Source: Gammaproteobacteria bacterium
GTDB lineage: Bacteria > Pseudomonadota > Gammaproteobacteria > JAJDYQ01
Assembly (NCBI GenBank): GCA_028289815.1
Contig: JAPYNQ010000018.1
Location: forward strand, 1-63,542
DNA length: 63,542 nucleotides
Reading direction: 5' to 3'
In this document: one piece after another, positions 37,414 to 47,318 of the stretch
Numbering within the stretch: position 1 is the stretch's first letter
How the letters are laid out: each line of letters opens with the position of its first letter
Notes under the pieces: model-generated
Told to the model about the DNA's origin: nothing
Database searches by the model: none
What the model saw: only the letters and a program-made list of their open reading frames with translations
Made by a program: the position numbers and the translations under genes

Positions 37414-37646
37414 TTTTTTCGCTTCTCGGTTTCGGGCAGGCCAAACCCACTGCTAACGTGTTCTGTACAATGCATCAGGAATTGCAGATTCATTCAATTC
37501 AGCTACAGTATAGCGCATTAAGCACGCGGCTAGCTGATAAAAACTGTATCATTTGTGACATACATAAACTACGCATCCTCGGTTCTACCCTCACTGATTG
37601 TACCTGATCACCAAATATCATTGGCTCAATTATCCGGACTATCTAT

Positions 37647-38957
37647 ATGAATATCAAGCACCTGCATGAAGCGCCCAGCCTGACCACAGCGCTAGCAGGT
37701 CCCCTTAGAGAGCTTGAAGCACACCTGCTTGAACACCACAACACAATTGAAGCCTGGTTCAGACAACAATGGCACCAGACCGCCCCTCCCTTCTACACGT
37801 CAGTTGACATCCGTAATGCCGGTTTCAAGGTCGCCCCTGTAGATACCAACCTCTTTCCGGCCGGCTTCAATAACATCAGCAAGGACTTCGCACCACTATT
37901 CATCCAGGCAATTCAGGCAGCAATGGACATTAGCTGCCCGGAAGCCATCAGGATATTGATACTACCGGAAAATCACACCCGTAACGTAAGTTACCTAGAA
38001 AGCATCGCCACCCTCCAAGAGTTGCTTGTTCAGGCCGGATATGAAACCCGGATAGGCATCATCCACCCGGAACGGGAAGATCCGTCGGAATTGAGTCTGC
38101 CTAGTGGGCGAAGTATCTACCTGCACCCGATAACACGCCGTGGTAATCACCTGTTTGCCGGAGACTTCGATCCATGCGCCATTTTATTAAATAATGATCT
38201 CAGCAGCGGTGTTCCCGCAGCACTGGCCGATCTGGAACAGATTATTACACCACCGCCCGATCTCGGCTGGAGCAGTCGGCTCAAGTCCGGACATTTCAAT
38301 TTCTACCAAATGCTGGCTCTGGAATTTTCCAGACTGATTGATATTGATCCCTGGCTTTTCGACCCCCTGTTTCGCAACTGCGGCAAGCTTGATTTTATGG
38401 AGCGCAAAGGAGATGAGTGCCTCGCTGAAAATACCTCTATTCTGCTTTCAGATATCCAAGGGAAGTATAATGAATTTGGTATTGCCGCAACACCATACGT
38501 TGTCATCAAGGCAGATGCCGGTACTTACGGCATGGGCGTAATGACGGTCCGGTCACCTGACGAAGTGATAGGATTGAACAGAAAACAACGCACCCGGATG
38601 TCAAAGTCCAAAGGCGGCAACATGATAAGCAAAGTAATTTTGCAGGAAGGTGTACCGACTTACGAAACTTGGAGTAAGTCAGATGCCGTAGCCGAACCAG
38701 TCGTTTATATGATAGACCGATATGTGGTAGGTGGCTTTTACCGGGTACATACCAGACGTGGCGCAGAAGAAAACCTTAATGCGCCAGGTATGCACTTCGA
38801 ACCGCTGGGATTTGAAGAACCCTGCAATACGCCGGATCCATATCGTGACCCGGACACTACTCCGAACCGTTTTTATACCTACGGCGTTATCGCAAGGCTG
38901 GCATCACTTGCCGCATCCAGAGAAATTGCCGAAGTACGTGGCAAACAGGGCATATGA
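37647..38957 (+). CDS. gshA: glutamate-cysteine ligase, proteobacterial 'ferrooxidans' type
   Basis: 436 residues. First step of glutathione synthesis. It belongs to the group first noted in Acidithiobacillus (TIGR02049 family to my recollection), unrelated in sequence to the E. coli enzyme: LREIEAHL-like N-terminal helix (here LRELEAHLLEHHNTIEAWF), FKVAPVDTNLFPAGFNN, VVIKADAGTYGMGVMTV as the ATP-grasp Lys block, and MIDRYVVGGFYRVHT. Its stop overlaps the gshB start as ATGA. This enzyme type is typical of sulfur-oxidising and related gammaproteobacteria. Confidence 0.93.
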   Translation: MNIKHLHEAPSLTTALAGPLRELEAHLLEHHNTIEAWFRQQWHQTAPPFYTSVDIRNAGFKVAPVDTNLFPAGFNNISKDFAPLFIQAIQAAMDISCPEAIRILILPENHTRNVSYLESIATLQELLVQAGYETRIGIIHPEREDPSELSLPSGRSIYLHPITRRGNHLFAGDFDPCAILLNNDLSSGVPAALADLEQIITPPPDLGWSSRLKSGHFNFYQMLALEFSRLIDIDPWLFDPLFRNCGKLDFMERKGDECLAENTSILLSDIQGKYNEFGIAATPYVVIKADAGTYGMGVMTVRSPDEVIGLNRKQRTRMSKSKGGNMISKVILQEGVPTYETWSKSDAVAEPVVYMIDRYVVGGFYRVHTRRGAEENLNAPGMHFEPLGFEEPCNTPDPYRDPDTTPNRFYTYGVIARLASLAASREIAEVRGKQGI

Positions 38958-39907
38958 CGAAACAGCTTGGTATTGTGATGGATCCCATTGAGGGGATTAA
39001 CATCGAAAAAGATAGCAGCTTTGCCATGCTGCTGGAGGCTCAATACCGCGGCTGGCAAATACACTACATGCAGCAGTCCGACATCACCCTCAGAAATAAC
39101 ACTGTTATGGCAAATACCCAGCAGCTACATGTAGAAGACAACCCTGACCAGTGGTTCAGACTGTCCCAACCGAAAAATTCCGCTCTGGGCGACTTGGATA
39201 TCATTCTGATGCGCAAAAATCCCCCGTTTGATATGGAATTTGTTTACACCTCCTACTTGCTTGAGCTGGCCGAGGAGCAAGGCAGCTGGGTGATTAACCG
39301 ACCAACCGGCCTGCGTGATTATAATGAAAAACTTGCTACTGCTTGTTTCCCACAGTGCTGCGCACCAACGCTCGTGGGACGCAGGCATAGAGACTTCATG
39401 GAATTCCTGACTACCCATAAATGCATCGTCACCAAACCTCTGGGCGGAATGGGCGGGGAATCAGTATTTATAATACATGAGCACGACCGTAACCGAAACG
39501 TCATCATTGAAACCCTGACCGATCAGGGCAGACGCTTTGCGATGGCCCAGCTTTACCTGCCGGAAATTGCATTCGGAGACAGGCGGGTTCTTCTGATTAA
39601 CGGAGACCCGATACCATATGCTCTGGCCAGAATACCCTCGGCAAACGACAATCGAGGGAATCTGGCCGCCGGAGCAACCGCAGAAGGAGTGAAGCTAACT
39701 GAACGTGACCACTGGCTATGCAAACAGGTAGCACCAGCGCTACGCGACCGTGGACTGGTTTTTGTCGGCTTGGATATCATAGGCGACTACATTACAGAGA
39801 TCAATGTAACCAGCCCAACCTGCATCCGTGAACTGGACAGAATTTACGGCATTAACATTGCCAGCATACTATTTGACTTCATCGAAAAACAACTTGCTAA
39901 TGCCTAG
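38954..39907 (+). CDS. gshB: glutathione synthetase
   Basis: 317 residues, ATP-grasp ligase joining gamma-glutamylcysteine and glycine. Blocks: GIVMDPIEGINIEKDSSFAM at the N-terminus, RKNPPFDMEFVYTSYLLE, KPLGGMGGESVF as the nucleotide loop, RRVLLINGDPIPYALARIP, and a C-terminal INVTSPTCIRELDRI that binds metal. All are intact. Overlaps gshA by four bases and apbE by eight. Confidence 0.97.
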   Translation: MTKQLGIVMDPIEGINIEKDSSFAMLLEAQYRGWQIHYMQQSDITLRNNTVMANTQQLHVEDNPDQWFRLSQPKNSALGDLDIILMRKNPPFDMEFVYTSYLLELAEEQGSWVINRPTGLRDYNEKLATACFPQCCAPTLVGRRHRDFMEFLTTHKCIVTKPLGGMGGESVFIIHEHDRNRNVIIETLTDQGRRFAMAQLYLPEIAFGDRRVLLINGDPIPYALARIPSANDNRGNLAAGATAEGVKLTERDHWLCKQVAPALRDRGLVFVGLDIIGDYITEINVTSPTCIRELDRIYGINIASILFDFIEKQLANA

Positions 39908-40925
39908 ATTTGTATTGTTTTGCATTTACCTTACTCTGATTCTTTCAGGCTGTGATAAATCACAAGTACACCATCGTCAGATACCGGTATTCGGTACTAT
40001 TGTGGATATCCAAGTCTGGCATGAGAATGAATTCCTAGTACAGCAGGTATTCTGGCGCCTTGAGCAGGATTTTCAAACCATGCACAGAATCTGGCATCCT
40101 TGGGAACCCGGACCGATTAAGCGCACTAATCAGCTATTACAGTCAGGCGAATGGTTCACAGCACCTACCTCAGTGCTACCGATGTTATATGAAGCACGCC
40201 GGCTTTCACGACTTTCACAATACTATTTCAGTCCGGTTATCGGTCGCCTAGTTGAGCTATGGGGATTTCACAGGCACGACCCTGAACAACCTTTTATTCC
40301 GGATATGCAGCTTATTCGCGAGATACAACGCGATATCCCAACTGTTGAAGACATTGAATTTGACAATATCAGGCTTCGTGGTCACAATACCTACCTGCAG
40401 TTTGACCCTGGTGGAATAGCCAAAGGCTACGCAGCTGGCTTGGCTATGGATACTCTGAAGGCCTATGGTATCCAGAATGCGCTGATTGATGCCGGCGGTG
40501 ACCTGAGCGTTATGGGAAAGAAAGGTAATAGTCCGTGGTCTATAGGTATCCGGCACCCAAGAGGACAGAAAGTGCTGGCGAGCCTGCGCAGCATGTCCAA
40601 TGAAAGTATTTTCACATCGGGTGACTACCAGCGTTATTACCTTGATAATGGTGAAAGAGTACAGCATATCATTGACCCGTTTAGCGGCAAACCGGTCAGC
40701 CATACTATCGCCGCCACCGTTATTCACAACAATGCAGCAACCGCAGATACGGCAGCCACCGCCCTGATGGCGGCCGGTAAATCAAACTGGGAAAAAGTCA
40801 CCTCCTCAATGGATGTTTCAAATGCCATGCTATTGACGCATGAGGGAGAACTACACATGACTGCCGCGATGAACGACCGAATCACACTACATCATGCACA
40901 AGACTACAAAGTATATATTCATTGA
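39900..40925 (+). CDS. apbE: ApbE-family FAD:protein FMN transferase (lipoprotein)
   Basis: 341 residues from MPRFVLFCIYLTLILSGCDK; an upstream start would lie inside gshB. Lipidated Cys at about 18. The enzyme moves FMN from FAD onto a Thr of target proteins such as Nqr and Rnf subunits. Motifs: DPGGIAKGYAAGLA, IDAGGDLSVMG, and VQHIIDPFSGKPVSH. The gene overlaps gshB by eight bases. No Nqr or Rnf genes are in the window, so the flavin target is elsewhere. Confidence 0.92.
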   Translation: MPRFVLFCIYLTLILSGCDKSQVHHRQIPVFGTIVDIQVWHENEFLVQQVFWRLEQDFQTMHRIWHPWEPGPIKRTNQLLQSGEWFTAPTSVLPMLYEARRLSRLSQYYFSPVIGRLVELWGFHRHDPEQPFIPDMQLIREIQRDIPTVEDIEFDNIRLRGHNTYLQFDPGGIAKGYAAGLAMDTLKAYGIQNALIDAGGDLSVMGKKGNSPWSIGIRHPRGQKVLASLRSMSNESIFTSGDYQRYYLDNGERVQHIIDPFSGKPVSHTIAATVIHNNAATADTAATALMAAGKSNWEKVTSSMDVSNAMLLTHEGELHMTAAMNDRITLHHAQDYKVYIH

Positions 40926-40975
40926 TGGTGTTTTTATAATTCAGTAAGATCTGAATTAATCAGAGTTTCCTTACA

Positions 40976-41875
40976 ATGTCATCAGTCTTGTTGACCCCCG
41001 CCGTTACCCCTGGCGACAGACTCGGCATGACGCTTTTCCTTGGCGCCATGCTGCATGGCCTGCTTATTCTTGGAATCAGTTTTGCGACACCGGAACCTGA
41101 TAAAGCCGACCCTTTGCCGACCCTGGATATTATTCTGGTGCAGAACAAATCAATTAAGGCTCCAGAAAAAGCCGACTACCTTGCACAGGCCAACCAGCAG
41201 GGAGGCGGTACCTCGAAAGAAAAGATTCATCCCAGCAAACCTGTTAAAGGCCCTTCGCTAATTCCAAATAATAGCATCTCAGCGGTTCTCCCCAAACCCG
41301 CTCCACAAGAAAAAATTATCACCGCCGAGAAAAAGCAGATCACCAGCACAAACGGACAGGATATTATCCTGTCTCAGCCCAATAAAAAGCCCGAAAAAAA
41401 AATAAAGAAAGTCAACGACACTCAGCGACTTATAAGCCGCAGCCTTGAGATAGCCAGCCTGACAGAAGAAATCAATCGAAAAATTCAACACTATGCCAGC
41501 CGACCCAGAAAAAAGCATATTAATGCCAGTACCCGTGAGTTTGCCCCGGCAGCCTATATGGATGCCTGGACAAGAAAAGTAGAACGAATCGGAAACCTCA
41601 ATTACCCGGATGAAGCACGCCGCCAAAAACTGTCGGGTATGCTGCAATTAACCGTAGGCATCAATAAAGATGGTACCATTCATGCCATCATTCTCAAGCA
41701 GTCCTCTGGATATACTGTTCTGGACGATGCCGCGAAACGGGTAGTTCGCTTGGGCGCACCTTATGCAAAAATCCCAGATAGTGTCCGGGAAGATGGCGAA
41801 CCCGTTGACATCCTTTACATCACGCGCACATGGGAGTTCTCCAGCACCAACACATGGCATGACCGTGGCTCCTAG
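40976..41875 (+). CDS. TonB-type energy transducer
   Basis: 299 residues. One membrane helix near 19-36 (LFLGAMLHGLLILGISFA) with the conserved His in the helix, a Pro/Lys-rich linker to about residue 150, and a TonB C-terminal domain from about 205: YPDEARRQKLSGMLQLTVGI, VLDDAAKRVVRLGAPYAKIP. TonB spans the periplasm and passes proton-motive energy from ExbB/ExbD to outer-membrane receptors. No exbB/exbD flank it; in many gammaproteobacteria an orphan TonB-like gene lies between gshB and yqgE, as here. Confidence 0.9.
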   Translation: MSSVLLTPAVTPGDRLGMTLFLGAMLHGLLILGISFATPEPDKADPLPTLDIILVQNKSIKAPEKADYLAQANQQGGGTSKEKIHPSKPVKGPSLIPNNSISAVLPKPAPQEKIITAEKKQITSTNGQDIILSQPNKKPEKKIKKVNDTQRLISRSLEIASLTEEINRKIQHYASRPRKKHINASTREFAPAAYMDAWTRKVERIGNLNYPDEARRQKLSGMLQLTVGINKDGTIHAIILKQSSGYTVLDDAAKRVVRLGAPYAKIPDSVREDGEPVDILYITRTWEFSSTNTWHDRGS

Positions 41876-41996
41876 AGCCTCTCTGCGGTCATCAGGCACT
41901 CTACTCCTTGCTATCGTCCACCATGAACATGAATAAGATTAGGAATTACACCGTTGGTTCCAGATAGCGGCCCCCTATTCTTGCTATAATGCTGTT

Positions 41997-42293
41997 ATGA
42001 AGCATCATCGTACAATTCGCAAGCAGTTACTGACCTATAGGTCGAACATCATCAAAGCACCACCCGCCGACGCCTCGCAAACCTGCAACGAGCGCGGGCA
42101 CATTGACAAGCAGAACAGAAGGACGCGAGCGGAGTGTGAGTGTATCGCTTGTGGTCATCGAGACAGTGCGGATATCAACACGGTATTGAAAATAATGACC
42201 TTCGGGCACAGCACTACTGTATGTGGGAGCGGCAAGGCCACCGGATTAGTGAAGCGCAAAGTCAACCGGGCCTACTTAAGGTCAATAGTATAG
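41997..42293 (+). pseudogene. TnpB (IS200/IS605-family OrfB) zinc-ribbon remnant
   Basis: 98 codons from ATG. The part from about residue 20 is the C-terminus of TnpB: APPADASQTCNERGHIDKQN and later CECIACGHRDSADINTVL, then SGKATGLVKRK. The normal zinc ribbon is C-x-x-C...C-x-x-C; the second Cys is Arg (TCNERGH), and the RuvC core is absent. The short N-terminal lead joins a promoter-like region directly to the tail, so most of the gene was deleted. No TnpA and no clear element ends are visible. Confidence 0.75.
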
Positions 42294-42315
42294 CTCCCAA
42301 TAAGATACTGTATCC

Positions 42316-42882
42316 ATGACTTCACAAATATCCCTGATGAATCATTTCCTGATCGCCATGCCCGCCATGGCTAATTCTTACTTTGAGCATACGGTCAGCT
42401 ATATCTGCAACCACGATGAAACAGGTGCCATGGGCTTTATTATCAACCGCCCTGTCGGTATCGCCATTCGGGATTTACTCGATCAGGCCGATATCAAATC
42501 CGGAAAAGACACCTCAAAATATGGCAATCCAGTTTATTTCGGTGGACCGGTGGAATGCGAACGTGGATTCGTACTGCACTCCGGCAAAGCACAGTGGGCT
42601 ACTTCCATGCCCGTCACCGAGGAACTAGCCATTACAACGTCGCTTGATATTCTGGAAGCCATCGGCAAAGACAAAGGACCGGACAGATTCCTCGTGTTAC
42701 TCGGCTATGCAGGCTGGGGACCTCGGCAATTGGAAGATGAGATGCTTGAAAATACTTGGCTATCCGCGCCTGCGGACATGGATATTATTTTTCAACCTGA
42801 CTGCACCCGAAGCTGGCAACAGTCCGCACAGATCATCGGCATTGACTTGCAACAGATATCCCTCCAGGCAGGACATGCCTGA
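42316..42882 (+). CDS. yqgE: YqgE/AlgH family protein
   Basis: 188 residues, no enzymatic motif known. Family blocks: LMNHFLIAMPAMANSYFEHT, MGFIINRPVGIAIRDLL, VYFGGPVECERGFVLHS, and FLVLLGYAGWGPRQLEDE. In Pseudomonas the orthologue AlgH influences alginate production, and structure suggests binding of a small molecule. It overlaps yqgF by eight bases in the conserved yqgE-yqgF-pyrR-pyrB unit. Confidence 0.95.
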   Translation: MTSQISLMNHFLIAMPAMANSYFEHTVSYICNHDETGAMGFIINRPVGIAIRDLLDQADIKSGKDTSKYGNPVYFGGPVECERGFVLHSGKAQWATSMPVTEELAITTSLDILEAIGKDKGPDRFLVLLGYAGWGPRQLEDEMLENTWLSAPADMDIIFQPDCTRSWQQSAQIIGIDLQQISLQAGHA

Positions 42883-43324
42883 ATCGGCGGAAAGCTCTCT
42901 TTGCCAGAGAACAAGTGGCACCTACCTGGCTTTTGATTATGGCCAGAAGCACTTAGGCATTGCCGGCGGTCAGACGATTACCGGTTCAGCCGGCCCAATC
43001 AAAACCATATCGGTTGCCAAAGGCATCAACTGGTATCATATTGAGCAGATTGTTAGAGAGTGGAAACCTATAGGACTGATCATTGGCATACCTTATACCG
43101 CCGACAGTAAACGCACATCACATATCAAACGCATACATCGCTTTATCTCGGATATGGAATCACATTTTCAGCTACCCGTCTTCCCTGTTGATGAGCATCT
43201 AAGTTCATACGCCGCCAGAGACTTGCTATCTCAATCAGCACACAAGAAAATGCGCACACTTGACGATACGGCTGCCGCCGTGATTCTGCAAACCTGGTTT
43301 GATAGTCATGACGATAACGACTGA
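42875..43324 (+). CDS. yqgF: putative pre-16S rRNA nuclease / Holliday junction resolvase-like YqgF
   Basis: 149 residues from ATG 42875, which overlaps the yqgE stop; a start far upstream inside yqgE is in the same frame but is not conserved. RNase H-like fold: YLAFDYGQKHLGIAGGQ with the first acidic residue, GLIIGIPY, VFPVDEHLSSYAARDLL with catalytic Asp-Glu, and TLDDTAAAVILQTWF with the final Asp. All catalytic acids are present. Matures the 5' end of 16S rRNA in E. coli. Confidence 0.94.
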   Translation: MPESAESSLCQRTSGTYLAFDYGQKHLGIAGGQTITGSAGPIKTISVAKGINWYHIEQIVREWKPIGLIIGIPYTADSKRTSHIKRIHRFISDMESHFQLPVFPVDEHLSSYAARDLLSQSAHKKMRTLDDTAAAVILQTWFDSHDDND

Positions 43325-43814
43325 GTACGACATAACCACCGCACTGGAAAACCTCGCTCAGTCATTAACCATCCGCTTATCTTCCAAGCAAACCCCCGCC
43401 ATCATTGGCATACACACGGGAGGAGTCTGGGTTGCCGAATATCTGAAACAACGGCTATCAGGAAAGATTCCTTTAGGCACCTTGGACATATCCTTTTATC
43501 GCGATGATTTCTCGCGTGTCGGCATCAATCCTGAGGTACGTCCGTCACAAATTCCATTCGATATTGATGACAGGCATATCATTCTGGTTGACGATGTACT
43601 TTATACGGGGCGGACCATTCGTGCGGCCCTCAATGAAATTTTTGATTATGGACGACCCGCCTCAATTCTTCTGGCTGTACTGATAGAACGTGATGGTCGA
43701 CAATTGCCCATCACCGCTGACTGCGTAGGCGACAGGATCGCACTACGGGAAGACGAGCAAATCAAATTATCCGGCCCTTCGCCACTCAACCTGGAGGTGG
43801 TCAAACTTTCATGA
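43308..43814 (+). CDS. pyrR: PyrR bifunctional regulator / uracil phosphoribosyltransferase
   Basis: 168 residues from ATG 43308 (a TTG three codons earlier is possible). PRPP-binding motif [16 protein letters not shown] at about 92-107; [12 protein letters not shown] and [13 protein letters not shown] are conserved. In Gram-positives PyrR binds pyr mRNA; in gammaproteobacteria it sits directly before pyrB and its role is less clear. It overlaps yqgF and touches pyrB by ATGA. Confidence 0.94.
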   Translation: MTITTEYDITTALENLAQSLTIRLSSKQTPAIIGIHTGGVWVAEYLKQRLSGKIPLGTLDISFYRDDFSRVGINPEVRPSQIPFDIDDRHIILVDDVLYTGRTIRAALNEIFDYGRPASILLAVLIERDGRQLPITADCVGDRIALREDEQIKLSGPSPLNLEVVKLS

Positions 43815-44776
43815 ATCATCCATTGCAACCGGACCAAGCAGGCAGCCTGAAACATTTTCTCACAATAGAAGGACTTAAGCGTGAGATATTAGTATCAATT
43901 CTTGATACCGCCGAACCCATGACCGAAGTCACTGACCGCAGTATCAAAAAAATTCCGTTATTAAGAGGCAAAACAGTAGTCAATCTGTTTTTTGAACCCA
44001 GCACTCGCACACGAACAACCTTTGAGCTCGCCGCCAAGCGTCTCTCAGCCGATGTACTGAATATCGCCGTGGATACCTCGGCAACAATCAAAGGCGAATC
44101 ACTACTCGACATGCTGAGGAATCTCGAGGCCATGCACGTTGATATGTTTGTGGTTCGGCATCCCCAAAGCGGGGCCGCCCACTTCATTGCACAGCATGTT
44201 GCACCTCACATTAGTATTATCAATGCAGGTGACGGTCGCCATGCACATCCGACGCAAGCCATGCTCGATGTCTTTACAATTCGGCGACATAAACCAGACT
44301 TTGGTGCACTTCGGATAGCTATCATAGGTGACATACTCCACTCCCGAGTGGCGCGATCTCAAATTCATGCTCTCAATACCCTGCTAACGGGGGAAGTCAG
44401 AGTCATTGCACCCAAAACCCTGTTGCCTGTTGATGTCGAATCACTTGGCGTCAAGGTTTTCTACAATCTGCGGGCAGGCCTGAAAGGCGTCGATGTAGTC
44501 ATTATGCTTCGCCTGCAACATGAACGTATGCAGGCAGGACGCCTGCCGAGCGAGCATGAATACTATCATCGTTATGGCCTGACACGGGACCGGCTGCAGC
44601 TTGCCAAACCGGATGCGCTCGTCATGCATCCTGGCCCGGTTAACCGAGGCGTGGAAATATCATCATCGGTGGCCGACGGTTCACAATCAGTTATTCTTGA
44701 ACAAGTAAGTCACGGTATTGCCATTCGCATGGCAGTTATGTCCATGGCACTGGACCGAACCCGGGCAGCATCATGA
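43811..44776 (+). CDS. pyrB: aspartate carbamoyltransferase catalytic subunit
   Basis: 321 residues. Forms carbamoyl aspartate, the first committed step of pyrimidine synthesis. Carbamoyl-phosphate loop [15 protein letters not shown], then [16 protein letters not shown], the [12 protein letters not shown] block, and [13 protein letters not shown] near the end. No pyrI is present; the inactive dihydroorotase-like PyrX that follows is the known partner of this ATCase class (about 34+45 kDa dodecamer in Pseudomonas). Overlaps both neighbours by four bases. Confidence 0.97.
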   Translation: MNHPLQPDQAGSLKHFLTIEGLKREILVSILDTAEPMTEVTDRSIKKIPLLRGKTVVNLFFEPSTRTRTTFELAAKRLSADVLNIAVDTSATIKGESLLDMLRNLEAMHVDMFVVRHPQSGAAHFIAQHVAPHISIINAGDGRHAHPTQAMLDVFTIRRHKPDFGALRIAIIGDILHSRVARSQIHALNTLLTGEVRVIAPKTLLPVDVESLGVKVFYNLRAGLKGVDVVIMLRLQHERMQAGRLPSEHEYYHRYGLTRDRLQLAKPDALVMHPGPVNRGVEISSSVADGSQSVILEQVSHGIAIRMAVMSMALDRTRAAS

Positions 44777-46080
44777 CCAGTGTCCGAATCATCAGGAACG
44801 GGCGAATCATAGACCCTGCAAACCATGAAGACACCGTACGCGATCTACATATTGATACCGAAGGCTGGATTAGCCGCGACTGTCCCGACGAAAACATTAT
44901 CAGCCCCAACGCTATCATTGATGCCTCCGGCAAATGGGTAATACCTGGCCTGATAGACCTGTCTGCGCGTTTCCGCGAACCGGGACATGAGCATAAAGCA
45001 GACATCCATCACGAGTCTCTGGCCGCGCTTTCCGGAGGAGTGACTTCAGTCTGTATCCCGCCCGATACCAACCCGGTGATAGATAGTCCGGCGGTCGTCG
45101 ATCTGATCAGACAGAAATGCAGAGGCCGCACAGTACCACGTATATTTCCCCTTGGTGCAGCAACAGTTGGTTTGAAGTCAGCTCAATTAAGCGAGATTGC
45201 CGCATTGAAAGATGCGGGCTGCATAGGCATCAGCAATGCTGACATGCCAGTTCCGAACAACCAGATGATGAGAAACATCATGGACTACTCCGCAAGTCAT
45301 GGCATGAAGATCTTTCTGGGCACTCAAGAGAGAGACCTTGCCCGATGTGGTTGTGTACATGAAGGATTCATCGCATCACGCATGGGGCTGGCTGGAATTC
45401 CGGCAGCCAGTGAAATTATCTCCATTACCCGAGACCTCGCCTTGATCGAGACAACCGGTGTTGAGGCACATTTCTGCCGCTTATCAACTGCCCAAGGCAT
45501 CGAACTGATCAAAAGTGCCCAGCAACATGGCCTGCCCGTCACCGCCGATGTCGCCGTGCACCAGCTCTTTCTGACCGACAATGACATCGGTGGTTTTAAC
45601 AGCAACATGCATGTATTACCTCCGCTACGCACCAGGAGAGATCGTGATGCACTGAGGCAAGGCATAATTGACGGCGTTATCACCGCTATTTGTTCTGACC
45701 ATCAACCACACGAGGCAGACGCCAAACTTGCCCCATTCGCTGAAACCGAACCCGGGATGAGCACCATGGATACGTTTCTGCCACTTATCCTGAAATTAGC
45801 CACAGACAATATCATCCCGCTAAAGGCCCTGATTAAATGCTGTACAAGCCACCCAGCCAAAATAATCAGCAAGAGCTCCGGCAGCCTTTCACCAGGTTTC
45901 GCCGCTGACATCGCTATCCTTGACCCAGAACCCGAATGGATTTACAACACCGATAACGGACTGAGCCGAGGCAAAAATTCCCCTTTCAACGGCTGGCTTT
46001 TTACCGGGAGAATCAGCCACACACTGCTGGCAGGAAAACTCTGTTACCGACGCAATTTACCAGAACATGGCCCACCTTAA
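44773..46080 (+). CDS. pyrX: dihydroorotase-like protein lacking metal ligands (PyrX / PyrC')
   Basis: 435 residues, amidohydrolase fold. The entry strand of real dihydroorotases reads H-x-H-x-R-E-P-G; here it is [20 protein letters not shown], so both His ligands are replaced (by Ser and Arg). Other blocks remain ([37 protein letters not shown]). This matches the non-catalytic PyrC' of pseudomonads, which is needed to assemble the ATCase encoded just upstream with a four-base overlap. A true dihydroorotase must exist elsewhere in the genome. Confidence 0.9.
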   Translation: MTSVRIIRNGRIIDPANHEDTVRDLHIDTEGWISRDCPDENIISPNAIIDASGKWVIPGLIDLSARFREPGHEHKADIHHESLAALSGGVTSVCIPPDTNPVIDSPAVVDLIRQKCRGRTVPRIFPLGAATVGLKSAQLSEIAALKDAGCIGISNADMPVPNNQMMRNIMDYSASHGMKIFLGTQERDLARCGCVHEGFIASRMGLAGIPAASEIISITRDLALIETTGVEAHFCRLSTAQGIELIKSAQQHGLPVTADVAVHQLFLTDNDIGGFNSNMHVLPPLRTRRDRDALRQGIIDGVITAICSDHQPHEADAKLAPFAETEPGMSTMDTFLPLILKLATDNIIPLKALIKCCTSHPAKIISKSSGSLSPGFAADIAILDPEPEWIYNTDNGLSRGKNSPFNGWLFTGRISHTLLAGKLCYRRNLPEHGPP

Positions 46081-46954
46081 ACATCCCGATTCACGCAGCA
46101 CCATACACATGGAAGACAGTATAGTCATATCACATCATCACTATGACGACAGGCAACATGTGCTGCGGCTACATTGTCCGCAATGCGCATCCCATGCGGT
46201 ACACGGACAATTTGTACATTTGCAGTGTGATCGATCCCTGCTGCTCAGGCGCCCGTTTTCAATTATGCGCGCCAGACCGGACGAAGGCTGGATTGATCTG
46301 CTCTACAAAGAGGTGGGCCAAGGAACAATGTTACTCGCAAAACAGGCAGAAGGTAGCGTCCTCAACTTACTGGGCTCTATCGGTAATCCGTTTATCCTGC
46401 ATGAAGACAAGCCCATACGAATACTCATTGGCGGGGGAGTCGGGATTCCACCGATGATCTTCGTAGCAGAAACCATTCGTCAGCAGTATCCGTCTGATAC
46501 CGACATGACTTATGCCTTCATGGGTTCGGAAATATCGTTTCCGTTCACTGTGCTCAACTCGGAATTACCCGTACCCGGAGTCACAGCTCATCATGCAATC
46601 GAAGACATGGAAAATATTTCAATACCTTCTAGGCTGGCCAGCCTTAGGTACCTGACAGGTTGTTACAGAGGCCATGTTACCGAGCTGGCCGAAAAATTTC
46701 TGCAAACCCTGTCTCCAGAGCGACTCCAAATAGCTGAAATATTTTCCTGTGGTCCCCGGCCTATGCTTTATGCCACCAAGAGGCTTGCCATGAAATATAA
46801 TATCGACTGTCAAATATCAATGGAAGAATATATGGCATGTGCTACCGGCGGCTGCGCCGGCTGCAATGTAAAAATAACGGGTCCGGACGGCCCTGCCATG
46901 AAGCGAGTCTGTGTTGATGGACCTGTATTTGATGCCTCGCTTGTTGAGCTGTAA
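46067..46954 (+). CDS. dihydroorotate dehydrogenase electron-transfer subunit-like protein (PyrK family)
   Basis: 295 residues; start overlaps pyrX by 14 bases, and a second in-frame ATG at 46109 could be the real start. Ferredoxin-reductase fold: flavin-binding LLLRRPFSIMRARPDEG, NAD region IRILIGGGVGIPPMIF, and a C-terminal 2Fe-2S cluster with the pattern C-x4-C-x2-C-x(n)-C in MACATGGCAGCNVK and KRVCVDG. PyrK passes electrons from the type 1B PyrD to NAD. No pyrD lies in the window, so either it is elsewhere or the protein serves another dehydrogenase. Confidence 0.9.
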   Translation: MAHLKHPDSRSTIHMEDSIVISHHHYDDRQHVLRLHCPQCASHAVHGQFVHLQCDRSLLLRRPFSIMRARPDEGWIDLLYKEVGQGTMLLAKQAEGSVLNLLGSIGNPFILHEDKPIRILIGGGVGIPPMIFVAETIRQQYPSDTDMTYAFMGSEISFPFTVLNSELPVPGVTAHHAIEDMENISIPSRLASLRYLTGCYRGHVTELAEKFLQTLSPERLQIAEIFSCGPRPMLYATKRLAMKYNIDCQISMEEYMACATGGCAGCNVKITGPDGPAMKRVCVDGPVFDASLVEL

Positions 46955-47318
46955 TTCGGCTATTTTCACCATAATATTTCATGCTGTAATATCAAATAGC
47001 ATATTTGAGCAGCAGCCATAGTCATACTGCTTTTTGTGATTCCAACCGAACGGAACCATCAGAGCAGTGCAGTCTCCCTTCTCAGTGCCGATGCAAGATC
47101 ACCTTAGAGATAATGTATGGATACGAAATAATATAAAAATTACTTTTTCGGGACTTGGGTTTTCGGTTCTAAATCGAATATGTTTCGCATTTTGGTGACC
47201 ATAACGTTTAAATTTAATGCCTAGGTTCAGCGGCATTTGAGGCGATGCTTGGCTTTGCAGCAGTAAAAGCAGGTGGCGGGTCAAATGTCCGCTGCAACGA
47301 ATGATTATTGCATCTCCA
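46955..47318. other. intergenic region between pyrK-like gene and terD-like gene
   Basis: About 360 bases between convergent genes. A minus-strand open stretch at 47099-47318 reads like a former protein tail (CSGHLTRHLLLLLQSQASPQ), with no start of its own and no family I can name. No terminator drawn. Confidence 0.35.

Noticed and set aside
42644-42874. Longer N-terminus for yqgF inside yqgE
   Set aside because: The extension has no family match and overlaps yqgE in another frame; the ATG at 42875 gives the conserved start.
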